A DNA stretch of 64,000 bases from the NCBI RefSeq assembly GCF_001278805.1, contig NZ_CP012602.1, positions 3,259,501 to 3,323,500 of the forward strand, in the 5' to 3' direction. The stretch comes from Bacillus sp. FJAT-18017. GTDB lineage: Bacteria; Bacillota; Bacilli; Bacillales; Cytobacillaceae. Below, one piece after another: positions 1 to 10,264 of the stretch (positions are counted from its first letter, which is position 1; every line of letters starts with the position of its first letter). The notes beneath the pieces are model-generated. The model saw only the letters and a list, made by a program, of their open reading frames with translations, was not told where the DNA came from and ran no database searches. The position numbers and the translations under genes are program-made.

Positions 1-55
1 ACCCAAAACATAACCATACGGCTATTATGGAAACAGGTTTAAAAAACCATAATGT

Positions 56-835
56 TTAGTTTGAACGCAGCTTATCCAGTTCAACAAGGAACTTGTTATT
101 GAGAACCTTGATATACGTACCTTTCATTCCGAGGGAACGGGATTCAATGACGCCCGCGCTTTCGAGCTTCCTCAGCGCATTGACAATCACAGAGCGGGTA
201 ATGCCTACACGGTCAGCAATTTTCGAAGCAACAAGAAGGCCTTCGTTTCCGTTCAATTCCTCAAAAATGTGTTCAATTGCCTCAAGTTCACTATAAGACA
301 AGGAACTAATGGCCATCTGGACAACCGCTTTGCTTCTTGCTTCTTCTTCGATTTCTTCTGATTTTTCACGAAGGATTTCCATACCGACAACTGTTGCCCC
401 ATATTCAGCAAGAATTAGGTCATCATCATGGAATTCATCATGAAGCCTGCCTAATAGCAAAGTGCCAAGGCGTTCGCCTCCGCCAATAATCGGAACGATT
501 GTAGTTAGCCCTTCACGGAAAAGGTCCTTATTTTCAACCGGGAAGACAGTGTATTCACTTTCGACATCCAGATTGGAAGAAGTCTCTTTTACGTTAAATA
601 GACCTTGGGTATATTCTTCAGGAAATTGGCGGTCTTCAAGCATTTTCTTCATTCGCTCATTTTCAATCTGCTGGTTGATTGCAAAACCAAGCAGCTTGCC
701 TCGGCGGCTGACGACGAAGACATTTGCTTCAATAATATCGCTCAACGTTTCCGACATTTCCTTAAAATTCACTGGCTTGCCTGCCGCTTTTTGAAGCAGG
801 GCATTAATTTTTCTCGTTTTTCCTAACAAATTCAT
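56..835 (-). CDS. codY: GTP- and branched-chain-amino-acid-sensing global regulator CodY
   Basis: CodY is the pleiotropic regulator of low-GC Gram-positives. It binds DNA when GTP and branched-chain amino acids are abundant and represses nitrogen, competence and stationary-phase genes. The 259-residue length is typical of the family. The N-terminal GAF-like effector domain spans roughly residues 1-155. A winged helix-turn-helix lies near 203-223 ([14 protein letters not shown]) and ends in a KGTYIKV wing. The ATG start follows an aggagg-type ribosome-binding site. It is the last gene of the xerC-hslV-hslU-codY operon, the same order as in B. subtilis, and it also has its own promoter in the hslU-codY gap. 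No clear terminator is visible in the first 55 bases. Identification is very secure. Confidence 0.98.
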   Translation of the reverse strand: MNLLGKTRKINALLQKAAGKPVNFKEMSETLSDIIEANVFVVSRRGKLLGFAINQQIENERMKKMLEDRQFPEEYTQGLFNVKETSSNLDVESEYTVFPVENKDLFREGLTTIVPIIGGGERLGTLLLGRLHDEFHDDDLILAEYGATVVGMEILREKSEEIEEEARSKAVVQMAISSLSYSELEAIEHIFEELNGNEGLLVASKIADRVGITRSVIVNALRKLESAGVIESRSLGMKGTYIKVLNNKFLVELDKLRSN

Positions 836-864
836 TCTTATTCCTCCTATTAACTGCGTCCATT

Positions 865-894
865 ACTATAAATGATTATGAGTGATTCTGTCAA
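865..894 (-). promoter_or_regulatory. sigma-A type promoter for codY
   Basis: Read on the minus strand, a perfect -35 TTGACA (889-894) is separated by 18 bp from a -10 TATAGT (865-870). It lies 30 bp upstream of the codY start, in the gap between hslU and codY. It would let codY be transcribed independently of the upstream protease genes. This is sequence inference only. Confidence 0.7.
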
Positions 895-936
895 TTTACC
901 CTACCCTTCACACCATGCATTAAAACGGCATTGGTG

Positions 937-2343
937 CTAAAGGATGAATTGGCTTAAATCCTTATTCCGGGAAATAGCCCCAAGCTTTTCTTCCACGTAT
1001 TGAGGGGTGATAACGATTTTTTCCAGATTAATATCCGGCGCTTCAAAGGATAGATCCTCGAGGAGCTTTTCAAGAATCGTATGCAGCCTTCTCGCTCCGA
1101 TATTATCTGTATTCTGGTTCACTTCAAATGCCACTTCGGCAACCTTGCGAATAGCTTCGTCAGAAAATTCAATTTCTATACCTTCTGTTTGCAATAATGC
1201 ATTGTATTGCTTTATTAAGGCATTATCAGGTTCAACAAGGATTCGGTAAAAATCATCCACTGTCAGTTTTGTCAGTTCTACTCTGATAGGGAAACGGCCT
1301 TGCAGCTCGGGTATTAAATCTGACGGCTTTGCCATATGGAAGGCACCCGCTGCAATAAATAAGACATGGTCTGTTTTTACAGAGCCGTATTTGGTTACGA
1401 TTGTGGAGCCTTCAACAATCGGCAGGATATCTCTTTGCACACCCTCACGTGAAACATCCGCAGATGACCCACCAGTGTTTTTGCTGGCAATCTTGTCGAT
1501 TTCATCGATAAAAATTATACCAGTCTGCTCTGCCCGCCTTACAGCATCCTGTGTTACTTCATCCATATCAATCAGCTTTGCAGCTTCCTCATTTGTAAGA
1601 ACTATCCTTGCTTCCCTTACTGTAAGCTTCCGCTTCTTCCGTTTCTTAGGCATGAGATTCGAGAGTGCATCCTGCATATTCATTCCCATTTGCTCCATTC
1701 CAGAGCCTTGAAGCATATCAAACATCGATGGCATTTGTTCATCCACTTCAACAGTTACATATTCCTGCTCGAGCTCGCCTTTTGCAAGCCTTTCACGAAT
1801 GGACGACCTGCGTTCCTGAAGTGAATAATCCTCTGCTGAAGTTGTATCCGGCTCCGGCTGGGCATTTCCTCCGCCGAATAGCATTTCTAGGGGATTTTTA
1901 TAGTTCGTCTGTTTTTTTGCTGAAGGAACTAGCAGTTCTACAAGTCGGCGATTGGCGTTCTCTTCCGCCCTTGATTTAACCTTTTGCATTTTCTCTTCCT
2001 TGACAAGCCTTACAGCTGTTTCAACAAGGTCCCTGACCATTGATTCAACATCCCGGCCGACATAGCCAACTTCGGTGAATTTTGTCGCTTCCACTTTAAT
2101 GAACGGCGCACCGGTAAGCTTGGCAATTCTCCGAGCAATTTCAGTCTTACCTACACCGGTTGGCCCAATCATTAATATGTTTTTAGGGATAATCTCATCA
2201 CGAATGTTTTCGTCGAGCAATTCTCTGCGATACCTGTTCCTTAATGCAACCGCAACAGCTTTTTTAGCATCCTTCTGACCGATTATGTACTGGTCCAGCC
2301 TCTCAACAATCTGGCGGGGGGTTAAACTCTGCGCCTTTGGCAT
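937..2343 (-). CDS. hslU: HslU/ClpY AAA+ unfoldase of the HslVU protease
   Basis: ATPase subunit of the two-component HslUV (ClpYQ) protease; it unfolds substrates and threads them into the HslV chamber. Walker [10 protein letters not shown] is at about residues 60-68 and Walker B FIDEID at 278-283. Between them is the family-specific I-domain (about 110-245), rich in charged residues and Met/Gln. The C-terminal tail (ends SQFIL) is the element that docks into HslV in this family. Length 468 is normal. It lies 18 bp downstream of hslV and upstream of codY, within one operon. Confidence 0.97.
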   Translation of the reverse strand: MPKAQSLTPRQIVERLDQYIIGQKDAKKAVAVALRNRYRRELLDENIRDEIIPKNILMIGPTGVGKTEIARRIAKLTGAPFIKVEATKFTEVGYVGRDVESMVRDLVETAVRLVKEEKMQKVKSRAEENANRRLVELLVPSAKKQTNYKNPLEMLFGGGNAQPEPDTTSAEDYSLQERRSSIRERLAKGELEQEYVTVEVDEQMPSMFDMLQGSGMEQMGMNMQDALSNLMPKKRKKRKLTVREARIVLTNEEAAKLIDMDEVTQDAVRRAEQTGIIFIDEIDKIASKNTGGSSADVSREGVQRDILPIVEGSTIVTKYGSVKTDHVLFIAAGAFHMAKPSDLIPELQGRFPIRVELTKLTVDDFYRILVEPDNALIKQYNALLQTEGIEIEFSDEAIRKVAEVAFEVNQNTDNIGARRLHTILEKLLEDLSFEAPDINLEKIVITPQYVEEKLGAISRNKDLSQFIL

Positions 2344-2361
2344 TTTGCATTCTCCTTCCAG

Positions 2362-2904
2362 TTAAAGCTCTTCAACGATGATATTGGTGTTAGTATATAC
2401 ACAAATTTCAGCCGCCACATCCAGGGCTGCTTTTGCGATTTCTTTAGCCTCCATATGTTCACCGGCAAATTTTTTCAACGAACGGCCTGCTGCAAGAGCA
2501 TAATTGCCTCCAGAACCAATCGCCAGTATTCCATCATCAGGTTCAATAACTTCACCTGTCCCACTTACAAGAAGAAGGTGTTCATCGTTCATGACTATGA
2601 GCATAGCCTCTAGCCGGCGAAGCACTTTATCGCTTCTCCAAAGCTTTGCAAGTTCGACCGCAGCTCTTTGAAGGTTTCCGTTGTATTCCTCTAGCTTGCC
2701 CTCAAACAGCTCAAATAGAGTAAATGCATCTGCTACCGACCCTGCAAATCCTGCAATCACCTTACCATTAAATATCCTTCTGACTTTTTTTGCTGTGTGT
2801 TTCATCACAACCGCATTCCCGAAAGTAACCTGGCCATCACCGGCCATTGCACCTTTACCATTATGCTTAATTGCAAAAATTGTCGTTGCATGGAATTGCG
2901 ACAT
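2362..2904 (-). CDS. hslV: HslV/ClpQ protease peptidase subunit, N-terminal Ser type
   Basis: Proteasome-like peptidase subunit (N-terminal nucleophile hydrolase) that assembles into a dodecamer and works with HslU. The protein begins [10 protein letters not shown]. In most bacteria the mature enzyme starts with Thr after a short prosequence. In Bacillus ClpQ (CodW) the residue after Met is Ser and acts as nucleophile, and the sequence here matches that pattern. The conserved core GDGQVTFG and [11 protein letters not shown] is present. Length 180 is typical. It sits between xerC and hslU in the cod operon. Confidence 0.96.
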   Translation of the reverse strand: MSQFHATTIFAIKHNGKGAMAGDGQVTFGNAVVMKHTAKKVRRIFNGKVIAGFAGSVADAFTLFELFEGKLEEYNGNLQRAAVELAKLWRSDKVLRRLEAMLIVMNDEHLLLVSGTGEVIEPDDGILAIGSGGNYALAAGRSLKKFAGEHMEAKEIAKAALDVAAEICVYTNTNIIVEEL

Positions 2905-2929
2905 GGAAATTCCTCCTAATTACCTGAGC

Positions 2930-3829
2930 CTATGCTCTTGGATGGTGTGCCATATACGTTTTCTTCAAAGCTTCGTTCGTAACATGGGTATATATCTGTG
3001 TGGAAGATAAAAATGCATGGCCCAAAAGTTCCTGTACGGTTCTCATATCAGCCCCATTATTCAATAGATGGGTCGCAAAGGAGTGCCGTAATTTATGAGG
3101 ATGAATTCTACCTGTTAAGGAAGACTGTTCAATCATCCGATCAAGAATTGTCCGAACTCCCCTAGCAGTAAGCGGGCCACCTCTGTGATTGACAAAAAGT
3201 GCTTCCTGATTAGGCTTCCCCTCAAGAAGCTTCTTCCTTCCATCTCCTATATAATGTTTAAGGGCCGCCGAAGCCTTTGTACCAAATGGAACATATCTTT
3301 CCTTGTTTCCCTTTCCCTTTACCAGGACTGTTGATAAAGAAAAATCTATATCCTTTAAAGTAATGCTGCAGCATTCACTTACACGGATACCGGTTGCATA
3401 CAATAGTTCAAGGAGTGCTGCATTTCGTTGCCCAAGTGGCGTTTCCGTGCTGCATTCCCGGAAGAGGACCTCAAGTTCAGTTTCATAAAAGAATTCAGGC
3501 AGCCTTTTCTCACCTTTAGGTAAAATAACAAGGGCAAATGGATTTTCCTCAATTAATTTTTCTCTTAGCAGGAATTTATAGAAGCTTCTAAGACTTGAAA
3601 TTTTTTTGGCAATAGTTTTACGCGATTGTTTCTTTTCAAAAAGCTTCGTAAGGAAAAGCCGGGCATCGTGGTATTGAACATCACCTACATTAGCAACACC
3701 CTGCTCGGCCATTGTATCGAAAAATTCAATAACAACATCGTGATAATTGCTAATTGTATATTGTGAGTAGTTTTTTTCAATTTGTAAATATTCAAGAAAT
3801 AACGTTAAATAAACGTTCACATTTCCCAA
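2930..3829 (-). CDS. xerC: site-specific tyrosine recombinase XerC (CodV)
   Basis: Tyrosine recombinase that, with XerD, resolves chromosome dimers at dif; CodV is the B. subtilis equivalent. A SAM-like core-binding domain (about 1-90) precedes the catalytic domain. All active-site residues are visible: Arg149 (TGIRVSE), a Lys near 171-173 (KGKGNK), His245 and Arg248 (HPHKLRH), His271 (LLGHAF) and Tyr280 (QIYTH). The start is TTG at 3829, five bases after a GGGGTGAG ribosome-binding site; an in-frame GTG three codons later is less well placed. First gene of the cod operon; the promoter lies just upstream. Confidence 0.95.
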   Translation of the reverse strand: MGNVNVYLTLFLEYLQIEKNYSQYTISNYHDVVIEFFDTMAEQGVANVGDVQYHDARLFLTKLFEKKQSRKTIAKKISSLRSFYKFLLREKLIEENPFALVILPKGEKRLPEFFYETELEVLFRECSTETPLGQRNAALLELLYATGIRVSECCSITLKDIDFSLSTVLVKGKGNKERYVPFGTKASAALKHYIGDGRKKLLEGKPNQEALFVNHRGGPLTARGVRTILDRMIEQSSLTGRIHPHKLRHSFATHLLNNGADMRTVQELLGHAFLSSTQIYTHVTNEALKKTYMAHHPRA

Positions 3830-3855
3830 TTATCTCACCCCGCACAGCCTTATAA

Positions 3856-3884
3856 ATCGTACCATATCAAATTGTAGGTTGCAA
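3856..3884 (-). promoter_or_regulatory. promoter of the xerC-hslVU-codY operon
   Basis: On the minus strand, -35 TTGCAA (3879-3884), a 17-bp spacer and -10 TACGAT (3856-3861) lie 27 bp ahead of the xerC start. The position fits the cod operon promoter. Sequence inference. Confidence 0.65.
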
Positions 3885-4598
3885 TAAACTTTACAAATTT
3901 TTCGCAAATTTCTGAATTGTTTATCACGTTCTGAATGCACTGCCCATCCTATTAAACTTTACGCATTAGCTCCAAAGTTAATAGACCTTAAAAAACTTAC
4001 AGTTTCTCATCGGGGCTAAAAAGAGTTCCCGCATGTTATTTTATTCGGTTTACATTTCAAGTGAAAAAAACTGAATTTCTTTTGATTAGATACCCCTTTT
4101 AAAATATGTCTAAAAACCGACAATATTATAAAGGTTGTCCTAAAGATTCAGTGTCTACGTTCCTTCTGCCGACAACGGGCAACTATTCTTTTTGATCAAA
4201 AGTTCGATGCTAAACTTTATTTGTATACTGTTAAAAATACAAATAACCCCTAGCACTTCAAGCTACTGTCTTCTTTAGCGAGTTCCTCATAGCGCAGCAG
4301 TCCATAATGCCTAAAATAGAATAACATTGAAATCGAGCATGAACTAAGCAATTTGCCTATATAGAGTTCATTATTTTCACATTACCATAATAACAATACG
4401 TAAAAGTAAGTAAAAAGTTTCACATACTCTCTCAAGGTATTCCACTTTTTAAATTTAATAAACTTTAAGCAACACAAGGAAGAGTGGAAATCACTTTAAC
4501 AAAATAAAATCTAAAATTCTTAAACTTATTGGACCGAGATCATTGACTGGTGGTAAGTGACCTTTAACACGAACGGAGTCCACCTAGATCAGAATACG
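3885..4598. other. AT-rich non-coding stretch at the usual trmFO position
   Basis: About 700 bp without a credible gene on either strand, strongly AT-rich, with stop codons in every frame. In B. subtilis the tRNA methyltransferase gene trmFO (gid) lies here between topA and xerC. I could not recognise any TrmFO motif (for example the FAD-binding GAGLAG or the SNSLRS region) in the stretch, so I treat it as empty rather than as a pseudogene. No RNA gene was recognised. Confidence 0.5.
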
Positions 4599-4601
4599 AA
4601 C

Positions 4602-4632
4602 AGAATAAAGGAGCGGGCCATATGCCCACTCC
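4602..4632 (-). terminator. weak intrinsic terminator after topA
   Basis: Minus-strand hairpin GGAGTGGGC/GGCCCGCTCC directly after the topA stop codon, followed by an interrupted T-rich run (TTTATTCTG). It would end the dprA-topA transcript. Confidence 0.55.
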
Positions 4633-4635
4633 TTC

Positions 4636-6711
4636 CTAGCTTTGCTGTTCCTCCTTATAATCACAGGAGGAACATTGTACCTGAACGCCTTTTTTCAGCT
4701 TTTTCTCCACCAGGAAGTTATCGCACTTCGGACAGTTCCTTGGCAGCGGTTTGTCCCATGAAAGGAAGTCACATTCAGGGTACCGGTCGCAGCCATAAAA
4801 AATTCGCCTTTTCTTACTCTTGCGTTCAATAACATTACCCTCGCGGCATTTCGGGCAGGTAACGCCAATCTCCTTAACGATTGCCTTTGTATTTCGGCAG
4901 TCTGGGAAATTGCTGCAAGCCATGAATTTGCCGAAGCGTCCCATTTTAAAGACCATTGGGCTGCCGCAATTTTCACAATCTTCCCCAGCAGGTTCGTCCT
5001 TAATTTCAACTTCCTGCATTTCTTTCTCGGCTTTCTCAAGATGCTTTTCAAAGTCTTTGTAGAATTCACTTATTACGTTTACCCACTTGACTTTTCCATC
5101 CTCGATATCATCAAGATCCTGTTCCATCTTTGCTGTAAATTCAACATCGAGAATATCAGGGAAGAATTCCTCCATCAGCTCATTGACAATTTCCCCAAGT
5201 TCTGTTGGAATAAATCGCTTGTTATCAAGAGCTACATATCCACGTTTCTGAATCGTATCCAAAGTTGGAGCAAACGTAGAAGGGCGGCCAATTCCGAGTT
5301 CCTCAAGAGTTTTGACTAACCTCGCCTCTGTGTATCGTGGCGGAGGCTGCGTAAAATGTTGTTTCGGATCAAGATCCGTTTTCCGAACCTCATCACCCTC
5401 ACTAAGGTCGGGAAGCATCCGATTGGTTTCCTCTACCTGATCATCTGTTCCTTCGACATATAACTTCATGAATCCAGGAAACTTTATCTTTGAACCGGTG
5501 GCACGGAAATAAACATCACCATTTACCAAATCAACACTCATTGTATCCATAATTGCAGACGCCATCTGGCTGGCAAGGAAACGATCCCAAATTAATTTGT
5601 ACAGTCTAAGCTGGTCCCTTGATAAAAATTCTTTTAAGGAAGCAGGATCCCTAAACGTACTCGTTGGGCGAACCGCCTCGTGGGCATCCTGTGCTTTCCC
5701 CTGTTTCTTTTCTTTCGCTGCTTCCTCCCTGAGGAATTTTTCACCGTAATGGGAAGCAATATACTCTCTTGTCTCAGTCTGGGCAACTTCTGATATACGA
5801 GTTGAATCAGTCCTCATATACGTTATCAAACCGACTGTTCCTTCTTTTCCAATCGCAATTCCCTCATATAATTGCTGAGCGATCATCATCGTTTTCTTGG
5901 CACGGAAATTCAACTTCCGGGCTGCCTCCTGCTGCAGCGATGATGTTGTAAAAGGTGGAGCAGGGTTGCGTTTTCGTTCCTTCTTTGAAACGGATTCAAC
6001 TTTAAAAGAATCACCGCTTATTCCTGAAAGAATTTCTTTCACGTCCTGTTCGGAGTGAAGATCACGCTTTTCACCGTTTTTTCCGTAAAAAGCCGCCTCA
6101 AAGGATTCATTGCCTTTTAGGAACCTGCCATTAAGTGTCCAATATTCCTCTGGTTCAAATTCTTTGATTTCATTTTCACGGTCAATAATCAGCTTTACAG
6201 CTACGGATTGGACCCTTCCGGCACTAAGCCCTTTCTTTACCTTTTTCCAAAATAACGGGCTTATATTGTAGCCTACCAGGCGGTCAAGAATCCTTCTCGC
6301 CTGCTGGGCATCAACAAGGTCCATATTGATCGGCCTTGGATGTTTAAATGATTCCTTAATGGCATCTTTGGTAATTTCATTGAATACAACCCGGCATTCA
6401 GAGTTGACATCAACATCAAGGGTATGAGCCAAGTGCCAGGCAATGGCTTCTCCTTCCCTGTCGGGGTCAGCTGCGAGGTAAACTTTCTTCGCCTTTTTTG
6501 CAGCCGACTTCAATTCCTTTAGAACCGGGCCTTTTCCACGGATTGTAATATATTTTGGGACAAAATTATCTGATTTATCAACACCCATCTGGCTCTTTGG
6601 CAAATCACGAATATGGCCCATGGACGCTCTTACTTTGTATTTTTTCCCTAGATAACGCTCAATTGTCTTCGCCTTTGCGGGCGATTCTACGATGACAAGA
6701 ATTTCTGCCAT
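4636..6711 (-). CDS. topA: DNA topoisomerase I (type IA)
   Basis: Relaxes negatively supercoiled DNA through a transient 5'-phosphotyrosyl bond. The N-terminal TOPRIM domain carries Glu9 (VIVESPAK) and the DPDREGE motif (about 82-88). The catalytic tyrosine is Tyr298 in [11 protein letters not shown]. Three C-terminal four-cysteine zinc fingers are visible (starting CENCGS, CPKCREG and CPKCDNF, roughly 575-690), as is usual in Bacillus TopA. The 691-residue length is as expected. It lies downstream of dprA, the conserved dprA-topA order, and is followed by a terminator. Confidence 0.97.
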   Translation of the reverse strand: MAEILVIVESPAKAKTIERYLGKKYKVRASMGHIRDLPKSQMGVDKSDNFVPKYITIRGKGPVLKELKSAAKKAKKVYLAADPDREGEAIAWHLAHTLDVDVNSECRVVFNEITKDAIKESFKHPRPINMDLVDAQQARRILDRLVGYNISPLFWKKVKKGLSAGRVQSVAVKLIIDRENEIKEFEPEEYWTLNGRFLKGNESFEAAFYGKNGEKRDLHSEQDVKEILSGISGDSFKVESVSKKERKRNPAPPFTTSSLQQEAARKLNFRAKKTMMIAQQLYEGIAIGKEGTVGLITYMRTDSTRISEVAQTETREYIASHYGEKFLREEAAKEKKQGKAQDAHEAVRPTSTFRDPASLKEFLSRDQLRLYKLIWDRFLASQMASAIMDTMSVDLVNGDVYFRATGSKIKFPGFMKLYVEGTDDQVEETNRMLPDLSEGDEVRKTDLDPKQHFTQPPPRYTEARLVKTLEELGIGRPSTFAPTLDTIQKRGYVALDNKRFIPTELGEIVNELMEEFFPDILDVEFTAKMEQDLDDIEDGKVKWVNVISEFYKDFEKHLEKAEKEMQEVEIKDEPAGEDCENCGSPMVFKMGRFGKFMACSNFPDCRNTKAIVKEIGVTCPKCREGNVIERKSKKRRIFYGCDRYPECDFLSWDKPLPRNCPKCDNFLVEKKLKKGVQVQCSSCDYKEEQQS

Positions 6712-6844
6712 TCAATCTTCCTCCTAACGAGGCGGTTTTTTCTAACACCTGTTGCAAAATGTATACTAGTTTCTAAATAATTTCAACCTTTTTTATAAAA
6801 ATAGCAAAAAAACTTCCAAAAATCAGAGGTATTCCCATAATTTT

Positions 6845-7717
6845 CTAAAATATGCGCAATTCTTCTATTATATCATTTGCGTTTGTAACAAGCTTAGCTC
6901 CTTGCTGAATTAAGTCGTTTGTACCACCCGATAACGGATTAAAAATACTTCCAGGAAGAGAAAATACTTCTCGGCCTTCATTCAAAGCATAATTCGCGGT
7001 GATCAATGAACCGCTCTTTCTTTTTGCTTCTATTATAATAGTTCCGCGTGAAAGTCCGCTAATAATCCGGTTTCGCATTGGGAACTGCCACCGTGAAGGC
7101 TTAGTATCTGGAGGGTACTCCGAGAGAATAAGCTGATGATCCATTATTTCGGCTGCTAGTTTTCTATTTTCTTCAGGATAGATATGAAAAAATCCTCCAG
7201 CTATTACTGCAATGGTTTTGCCTCCGTTCCGGATGGCACATTCGTGGGCACAAGTATCTATCCCCTTGGCCAAGCCGCTGACAATCGCTATTCCTCTGTC
7301 AATCAAACTCGGGAACAGCAGCCTTATTGCATTTTTCCCATATTGTGTTGCTTCACGGGAACCAACTACTGCAAGTTTAGGCTCTTTTTGTAAAATAGAT
7401 ACATCACCTATTGCAAAAAGCGCCCATGGCGGCTGATATATTTGCTTAAGAATATCGGGATACTCAGGATCAAGAATTGTAATAATGGAAATGTGATTGG
7501 CTTCATATTCACGAAGGCGTTCAGAAAGGGTATCTTTGGGGAGAAAAAGAGAAGTTGAGCAATCCGTTTGCTTAGAAAATACAGGAAGGTTCTCCAAACG
7601 GGGAATTCTCTGAACCAAATCTGGAGGCAGTCCGTTTTTTATCCGGCGGCCAATTTGTACCCAACTGGTTTCCGGTCCGTGAATCATTTCAATTAATTTC
7701 TTTCTTACCTCATCCAT
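6845..7717 (-). CDS. dprA: DNA processing protein DprA (Smf)
   Basis: Single-strand DNA-binding protein that protects incoming DNA and loads RecA during natural transformation; found even in species not known to be competent. The Rossmann-type core carries VVGSREATQYG and SGLAKGIDTCAH, followed by PMRNRIISGLS, the family signature. Length 290 is normal for the short Bacillus form. It lies upstream of topA; the short upstream region contains the end of the sucD transcript terminator and no obvious promoter of its own. Confidence 0.95.
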   Translation of the reverse strand: MDEVRKKLIEMIHGPETSWVQIGRRIKNGLPPDLVQRIPRLENLPVFSKQTDCSTSLFLPKDTLSERLREYEANHISIITILDPEYPDILKQIYQPPWALFAIGDVSILQKEPKLAVVGSREATQYGKNAIRLLFPSLIDRGIAIVSGLAKGIDTCAHECAIRNGGKTIAVIAGGFFHIYPEENRKLAAEIMDHQLILSEYPPDTKPSRWQFPMRNRIISGLSRGTIIIEAKRKSGSLITANYALNEGREVFSLPGSIFNPLSGGTNDLIQQGAKLVTNANDIIEELRIF

Positions 7718-7753
7718 TAAAAAAACCCCTTCAATTCGTTTTCCCGGCTCCGG

Positions 7754-7784
7754 AAAAAGCCCTTCAATACTGAAGGGCTTTTTT
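7754..7784 (-). terminator. intrinsic terminator after sucCD
   Basis: Perfect stem AAGCCCTTCA/TGAAGGGCTT (7757-7780) flanked by A and T runs on both sides. It can terminate the sucCD transcript on the minus strand before dprA. Confidence 0.85.
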
Positions 7785-7800
7785 CCAAAAGCTGGACGGC

Positions 7801-8703
7801 TTAATGAGTCTTACATTTTTCGTAAAGACCTTTTTCTTTTAGGACTTCAATCAAGGTTTCTCCCATAACCGCAGGAGTATCAGCAACCTTGATGCCACAT
7901 TCATTCATGACTCGGATTTTTTCATCTGCAGTACCTTTACCGCCGGAAATGATTGCCCCAGCGTGTCCCATCCTTTTACCAGGAGGTGCTGTACGACCGC
8001 CGATAAAGCCTACCACTGGCTTAGTCATATTCGCTTTTACCCATTCAGCGGCTTCTTCTTCTGCAGTTCCGCCAATTTCACCAATCATGATGACTGCGTA
8101 GGTTTCTGGATCCTCATTGAATGCTTTTAAACAATCAATGAAGTTTGTACCATTGACAGGGTCTCCGCCGATGCCCACAGCTGTTGTTTGGCCAATTCCA
8201 GCCTGTGTCAGCTGATGTACAGCTTCATAGGTTAGTGTTCCGGAGCGGGAAACAACTCCTACATGGCCCTTTGTATGGATGTATCCAGGCATAATGCCAA
8301 TCTTGCACTCATCCGCAGTAATGACTCCCGGACAGTTTGGCCCAACAAGCCGAGTCTTTTTGCCTTCCATGTAGCGTTTCACCTTGACCATATCCAAAAC
8401 CGGGATATGTTCTGTGATACAAATGGCTAAGTCTAGATCAGCATCGACCGCCTCTATGATTGCATCTGCGGCAAACGGAGCCGGAACATAAATGACCGAA
8501 GCGTTCGCGCCAGTTGCTTCAACTGCTTCACGGACTGTATTGAAAACAGGAACGCCTTCAACTTCCTGGCCGCCTTTGCCAGGAGAAGTACCGCCGACAA
8601 TTTTGGTGCCATATTCAAGCATTTGTTTTGTATGGAAAAGCGCAGTCGATCCAGTAATTCCCTGGACGATGACCTTTGTATCTTTATTAATAAATACACT
8701 CAC
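7801..8703 (-). CDS. sucD: succinyl-CoA synthetase (ADP-forming) alpha subunit
   Basis: Alpha subunit of the TCA-cycle enzyme converting succinyl-CoA to succinate with substrate-level phosphorylation. The CoA-binding Rossmann domain starts with [14 protein letters not shown]. The phosphorylated histidine lies in [17 protein letters not shown]. Length 300 matches the family. The start codon is GTG at 8703, preceded by an AGGGGG-type ribosome-binding site. It lies 15 bp downstream of sucC, and the pair forms a two-gene operon closed by a strong terminator. Confidence 0.97.
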   Translation of the reverse strand: MSVFINKDTKVIVQGITGSTALFHTKQMLEYGTKIVGGTSPGKGGQEVEGVPVFNTVREAVEATGANASVIYVPAPFAADAIIEAVDADLDLAICITEHIPVLDMVKVKRYMEGKKTRLVGPNCPGVITADECKIGIMPGYIHTKGHVGVVSRSGTLTYEAVHQLTQAGIGQTTAVGIGGDPVNGTNFIDCLKAFNEDPETYAVIMIGEIGGTAEEEAAEWVKANMTKPVVGFIGGRTAPPGKRMGHAGAIISGGKGTADEKIRVMNECGIKVADTPAVMGETLIEVLKEKGLYEKCKTH

Positions 8704-8718
8704 AACAGCTACCCCCTT

Positions 8719-9879
8719 CTATTTCACCAATGAAACGATTTTCTCGGCCCCGTCTGCCATTGATTCAGCAGCAACGATATTTAGGCCGGAATCTCTCAGG
8801 ATTTGTTTGCCGATTTCTACATTTGTTCCTTCAAGGCGAACAACTAGCGGCACGGAAAGGCCGATTTGCTTTGCTGCCTCGACAACACCTGTAGCGATGA
8901 CATCACATTTCATGATGCCGCCGAAAATATTGACAAAAATCCCTTTCACTTTAGGGTCGGACAAAATAATTTTGAAAGCTTCGGTAACCTTCTCTGCAGT
9001 CGCGCCGCCCCCAACATCAAGGAAGTTTGCGGGATCTCCGCCATAATGCTTGACGATATCCATTGTAGCCATTGCAAGTCCTGCACCGTTGACCATACAG
9101 CCGATGTTGCCATCCAGTGCGATGTAACTCAGGTCATACTTGGATGCTTCGATTTCCTTTGGATCCTCTTCTTCGAGGTCACGCAAATCAAGGATGTCTT
9201 TTTGGCGGTAAAGGGCATTGGAGTCAAAGTTCAGCTTTGCATCGAGCGCCATGACTTTGCCGTCGCCAGTTACAACAAGCGGATTGATTTCAGCAATGGA
9301 GCAATCCTTTTCGATATAGGCCTGATACAGGCTTGTCATGAATTTGACTGCCTGGTTGACCAATTCCTTAGGGATGTTAATATTGAACGCGATACGGCGC
9401 GCCTGGAAGGCTTGAAGGCCGATTACCGGGTCAATTTCTTCTTTAAAAATCTTTTCTGGAGTTTTTTCCGCTACTTCCTCAATTTCGGTGCCACCTTCTT
9501 CTGATGCCATTAAGACAACTCTGGAGGTAGCTCGGTCAAGGACAAGTCCGATATAGTACTCCTTCTTAATATCGCACCCTTCTTCAATCAAAAGGCGCTT
9601 CACTTCCTTACCTTCAGGTCCAGTCTGATGAGTGACAAGTGTTTTTCCGAGAATTTCTTCGGCATATGTACGTACTTCATCAAGATTTTTGGCCACTTTG
9701 ACACCGCCGGCTTTTCCCCTGCCGCCAGCATGGATTTGTGCTTTAACAACACAAACCTGTGAACCTAATTCACGCGCAGCTTCAACTGCTTCTTCAACCG
9801 TGAATGCCACTTTTCCATTAGGGACAGCCACCCCATATTTCTTGAGGACCTCTTTCCCTTGATACTCGTGGATATTCAT
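8719..9879 (-). CDS. sucC: succinyl-CoA synthetase (ADP-forming) beta subunit
   Basis: Beta subunit providing the ATP-grasp nucleotide-binding domain and the subunit interface of succinyl-CoA synthetase. The N-terminus [12 protein letters not shown] and the glycine-rich [11 protein letters not shown] are diagnostic. [18 protein letters not shown] marks the C-terminal flavodoxin-like domain. I place the start at the ATG at 9879 because it follows TTAGGAGGATGGGAA; an upstream in-frame start at 9897 would overlap this ribosome-binding site. The resulting 386 residues agree with the family. Confidence 0.96.
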   Translation of the reverse strand: MNIHEYQGKEVLKKYGVAVPNGKVAFTVEEAVEAARELGSQVCVVKAQIHAGGRGKAGGVKVAKNLDEVRTYAEEILGKTLVTHQTGPEGKEVKRLLIEEGCDIKKEYYIGLVLDRATSRVVLMASEEGGTEIEEVAEKTPEKIFKEEIDPVIGLQAFQARRIAFNINIPKELVNQAVKFMTSLYQAYIEKDCSIAEINPLVVTGDGKVMALDAKLNFDSNALYRQKDILDLRDLEEEDPKEIEASKYDLSYIALDGNIGCMVNGAGLAMATMDIVKHYGGDPANFLDVGGGATAEKVTEAFKIILSDPKVKGIFVNIFGGIMKCDVIATGVVEAAKQIGLSVPLVVRLEGTNVEIGKQILRDSGLNIVAAESMADGAEKIVSLVK

Positions 9880-9925
9880 TTCCCATCCTCCTAACAACCT
9901 ATCAAAAAATGCACTGCGCTTTCAT

Positions 9926-9953
9926 TTTATATTAAGAATTCAACTATTGTCCA
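9926..9953 (-). promoter_or_regulatory. promoter of sucCD
   Basis: Minus strand -35 TGGACA (9948-9953), 16-bp spacer, -10 TATAAA (9926-9931), about 47 bp upstream of the sucC start codon. Sequence inference. Confidence 0.6.
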
Positions 9954-10264
9954 CCGTTTAGCCTAAAGATTGTTATTCCTCTAAAAGTTCCGAAAACTAG
10001 AATTTAAGGTATGTAAAAAGCCCGGCCTTAGTAAAATGGCCAGGCAAACACTTCAAAACACCGGTTGTTGATTTCCGAAAATAATTTTATGCCGTCTTGC
10101 ACATGGGAGGCTTGCACCTTAAAATACTAGATTATCAAAAAGGGAAGTGTGAGATTGCTGTACGTAAAAGCCCGACTAATAAACTAAGTTTGTCTTAGGA
10201 GATAAAACATCTATCGAGTTTTACGCGTCCAGCACTATGTGTTGGGTAAAGAAGATCCCACTAT
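9954..10264. other. non-coding gap between rnhB and sucC
   Basis: About 310 bp without a gene. It holds the terminator-like hairpin at 10015-10045 and otherwise nothing I recognise. B. subtilis has ylqG and ylqH here; neither is present. Confidence 0.6.
10015..10045 (-). terminator. intrinsic terminator downstream of rnhB
   Basis: Minus strand stem GCCTGGCC/GGCCGGGC with one G-U pair, followed by TTTTTAC. It lies 220 bp beyond the rnhB stop and just upstream of the sucCD promoter, so it would insulate sucCD. Confidence 0.7.

Noticed and set aside
3885..4598. A trmFO pseudogene.
   Set aside because: No recognisable TrmFO motif or long open frame on the minus strand.
9907..9922. Possible CcpA cre site downstream of the sucCD -10 (TGAAAGCGCAGTGCA on the minus strand).
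   Set aside because: It is one base longer than the 14-base cre consensus, so the right half does not align; kept out of the annotation.
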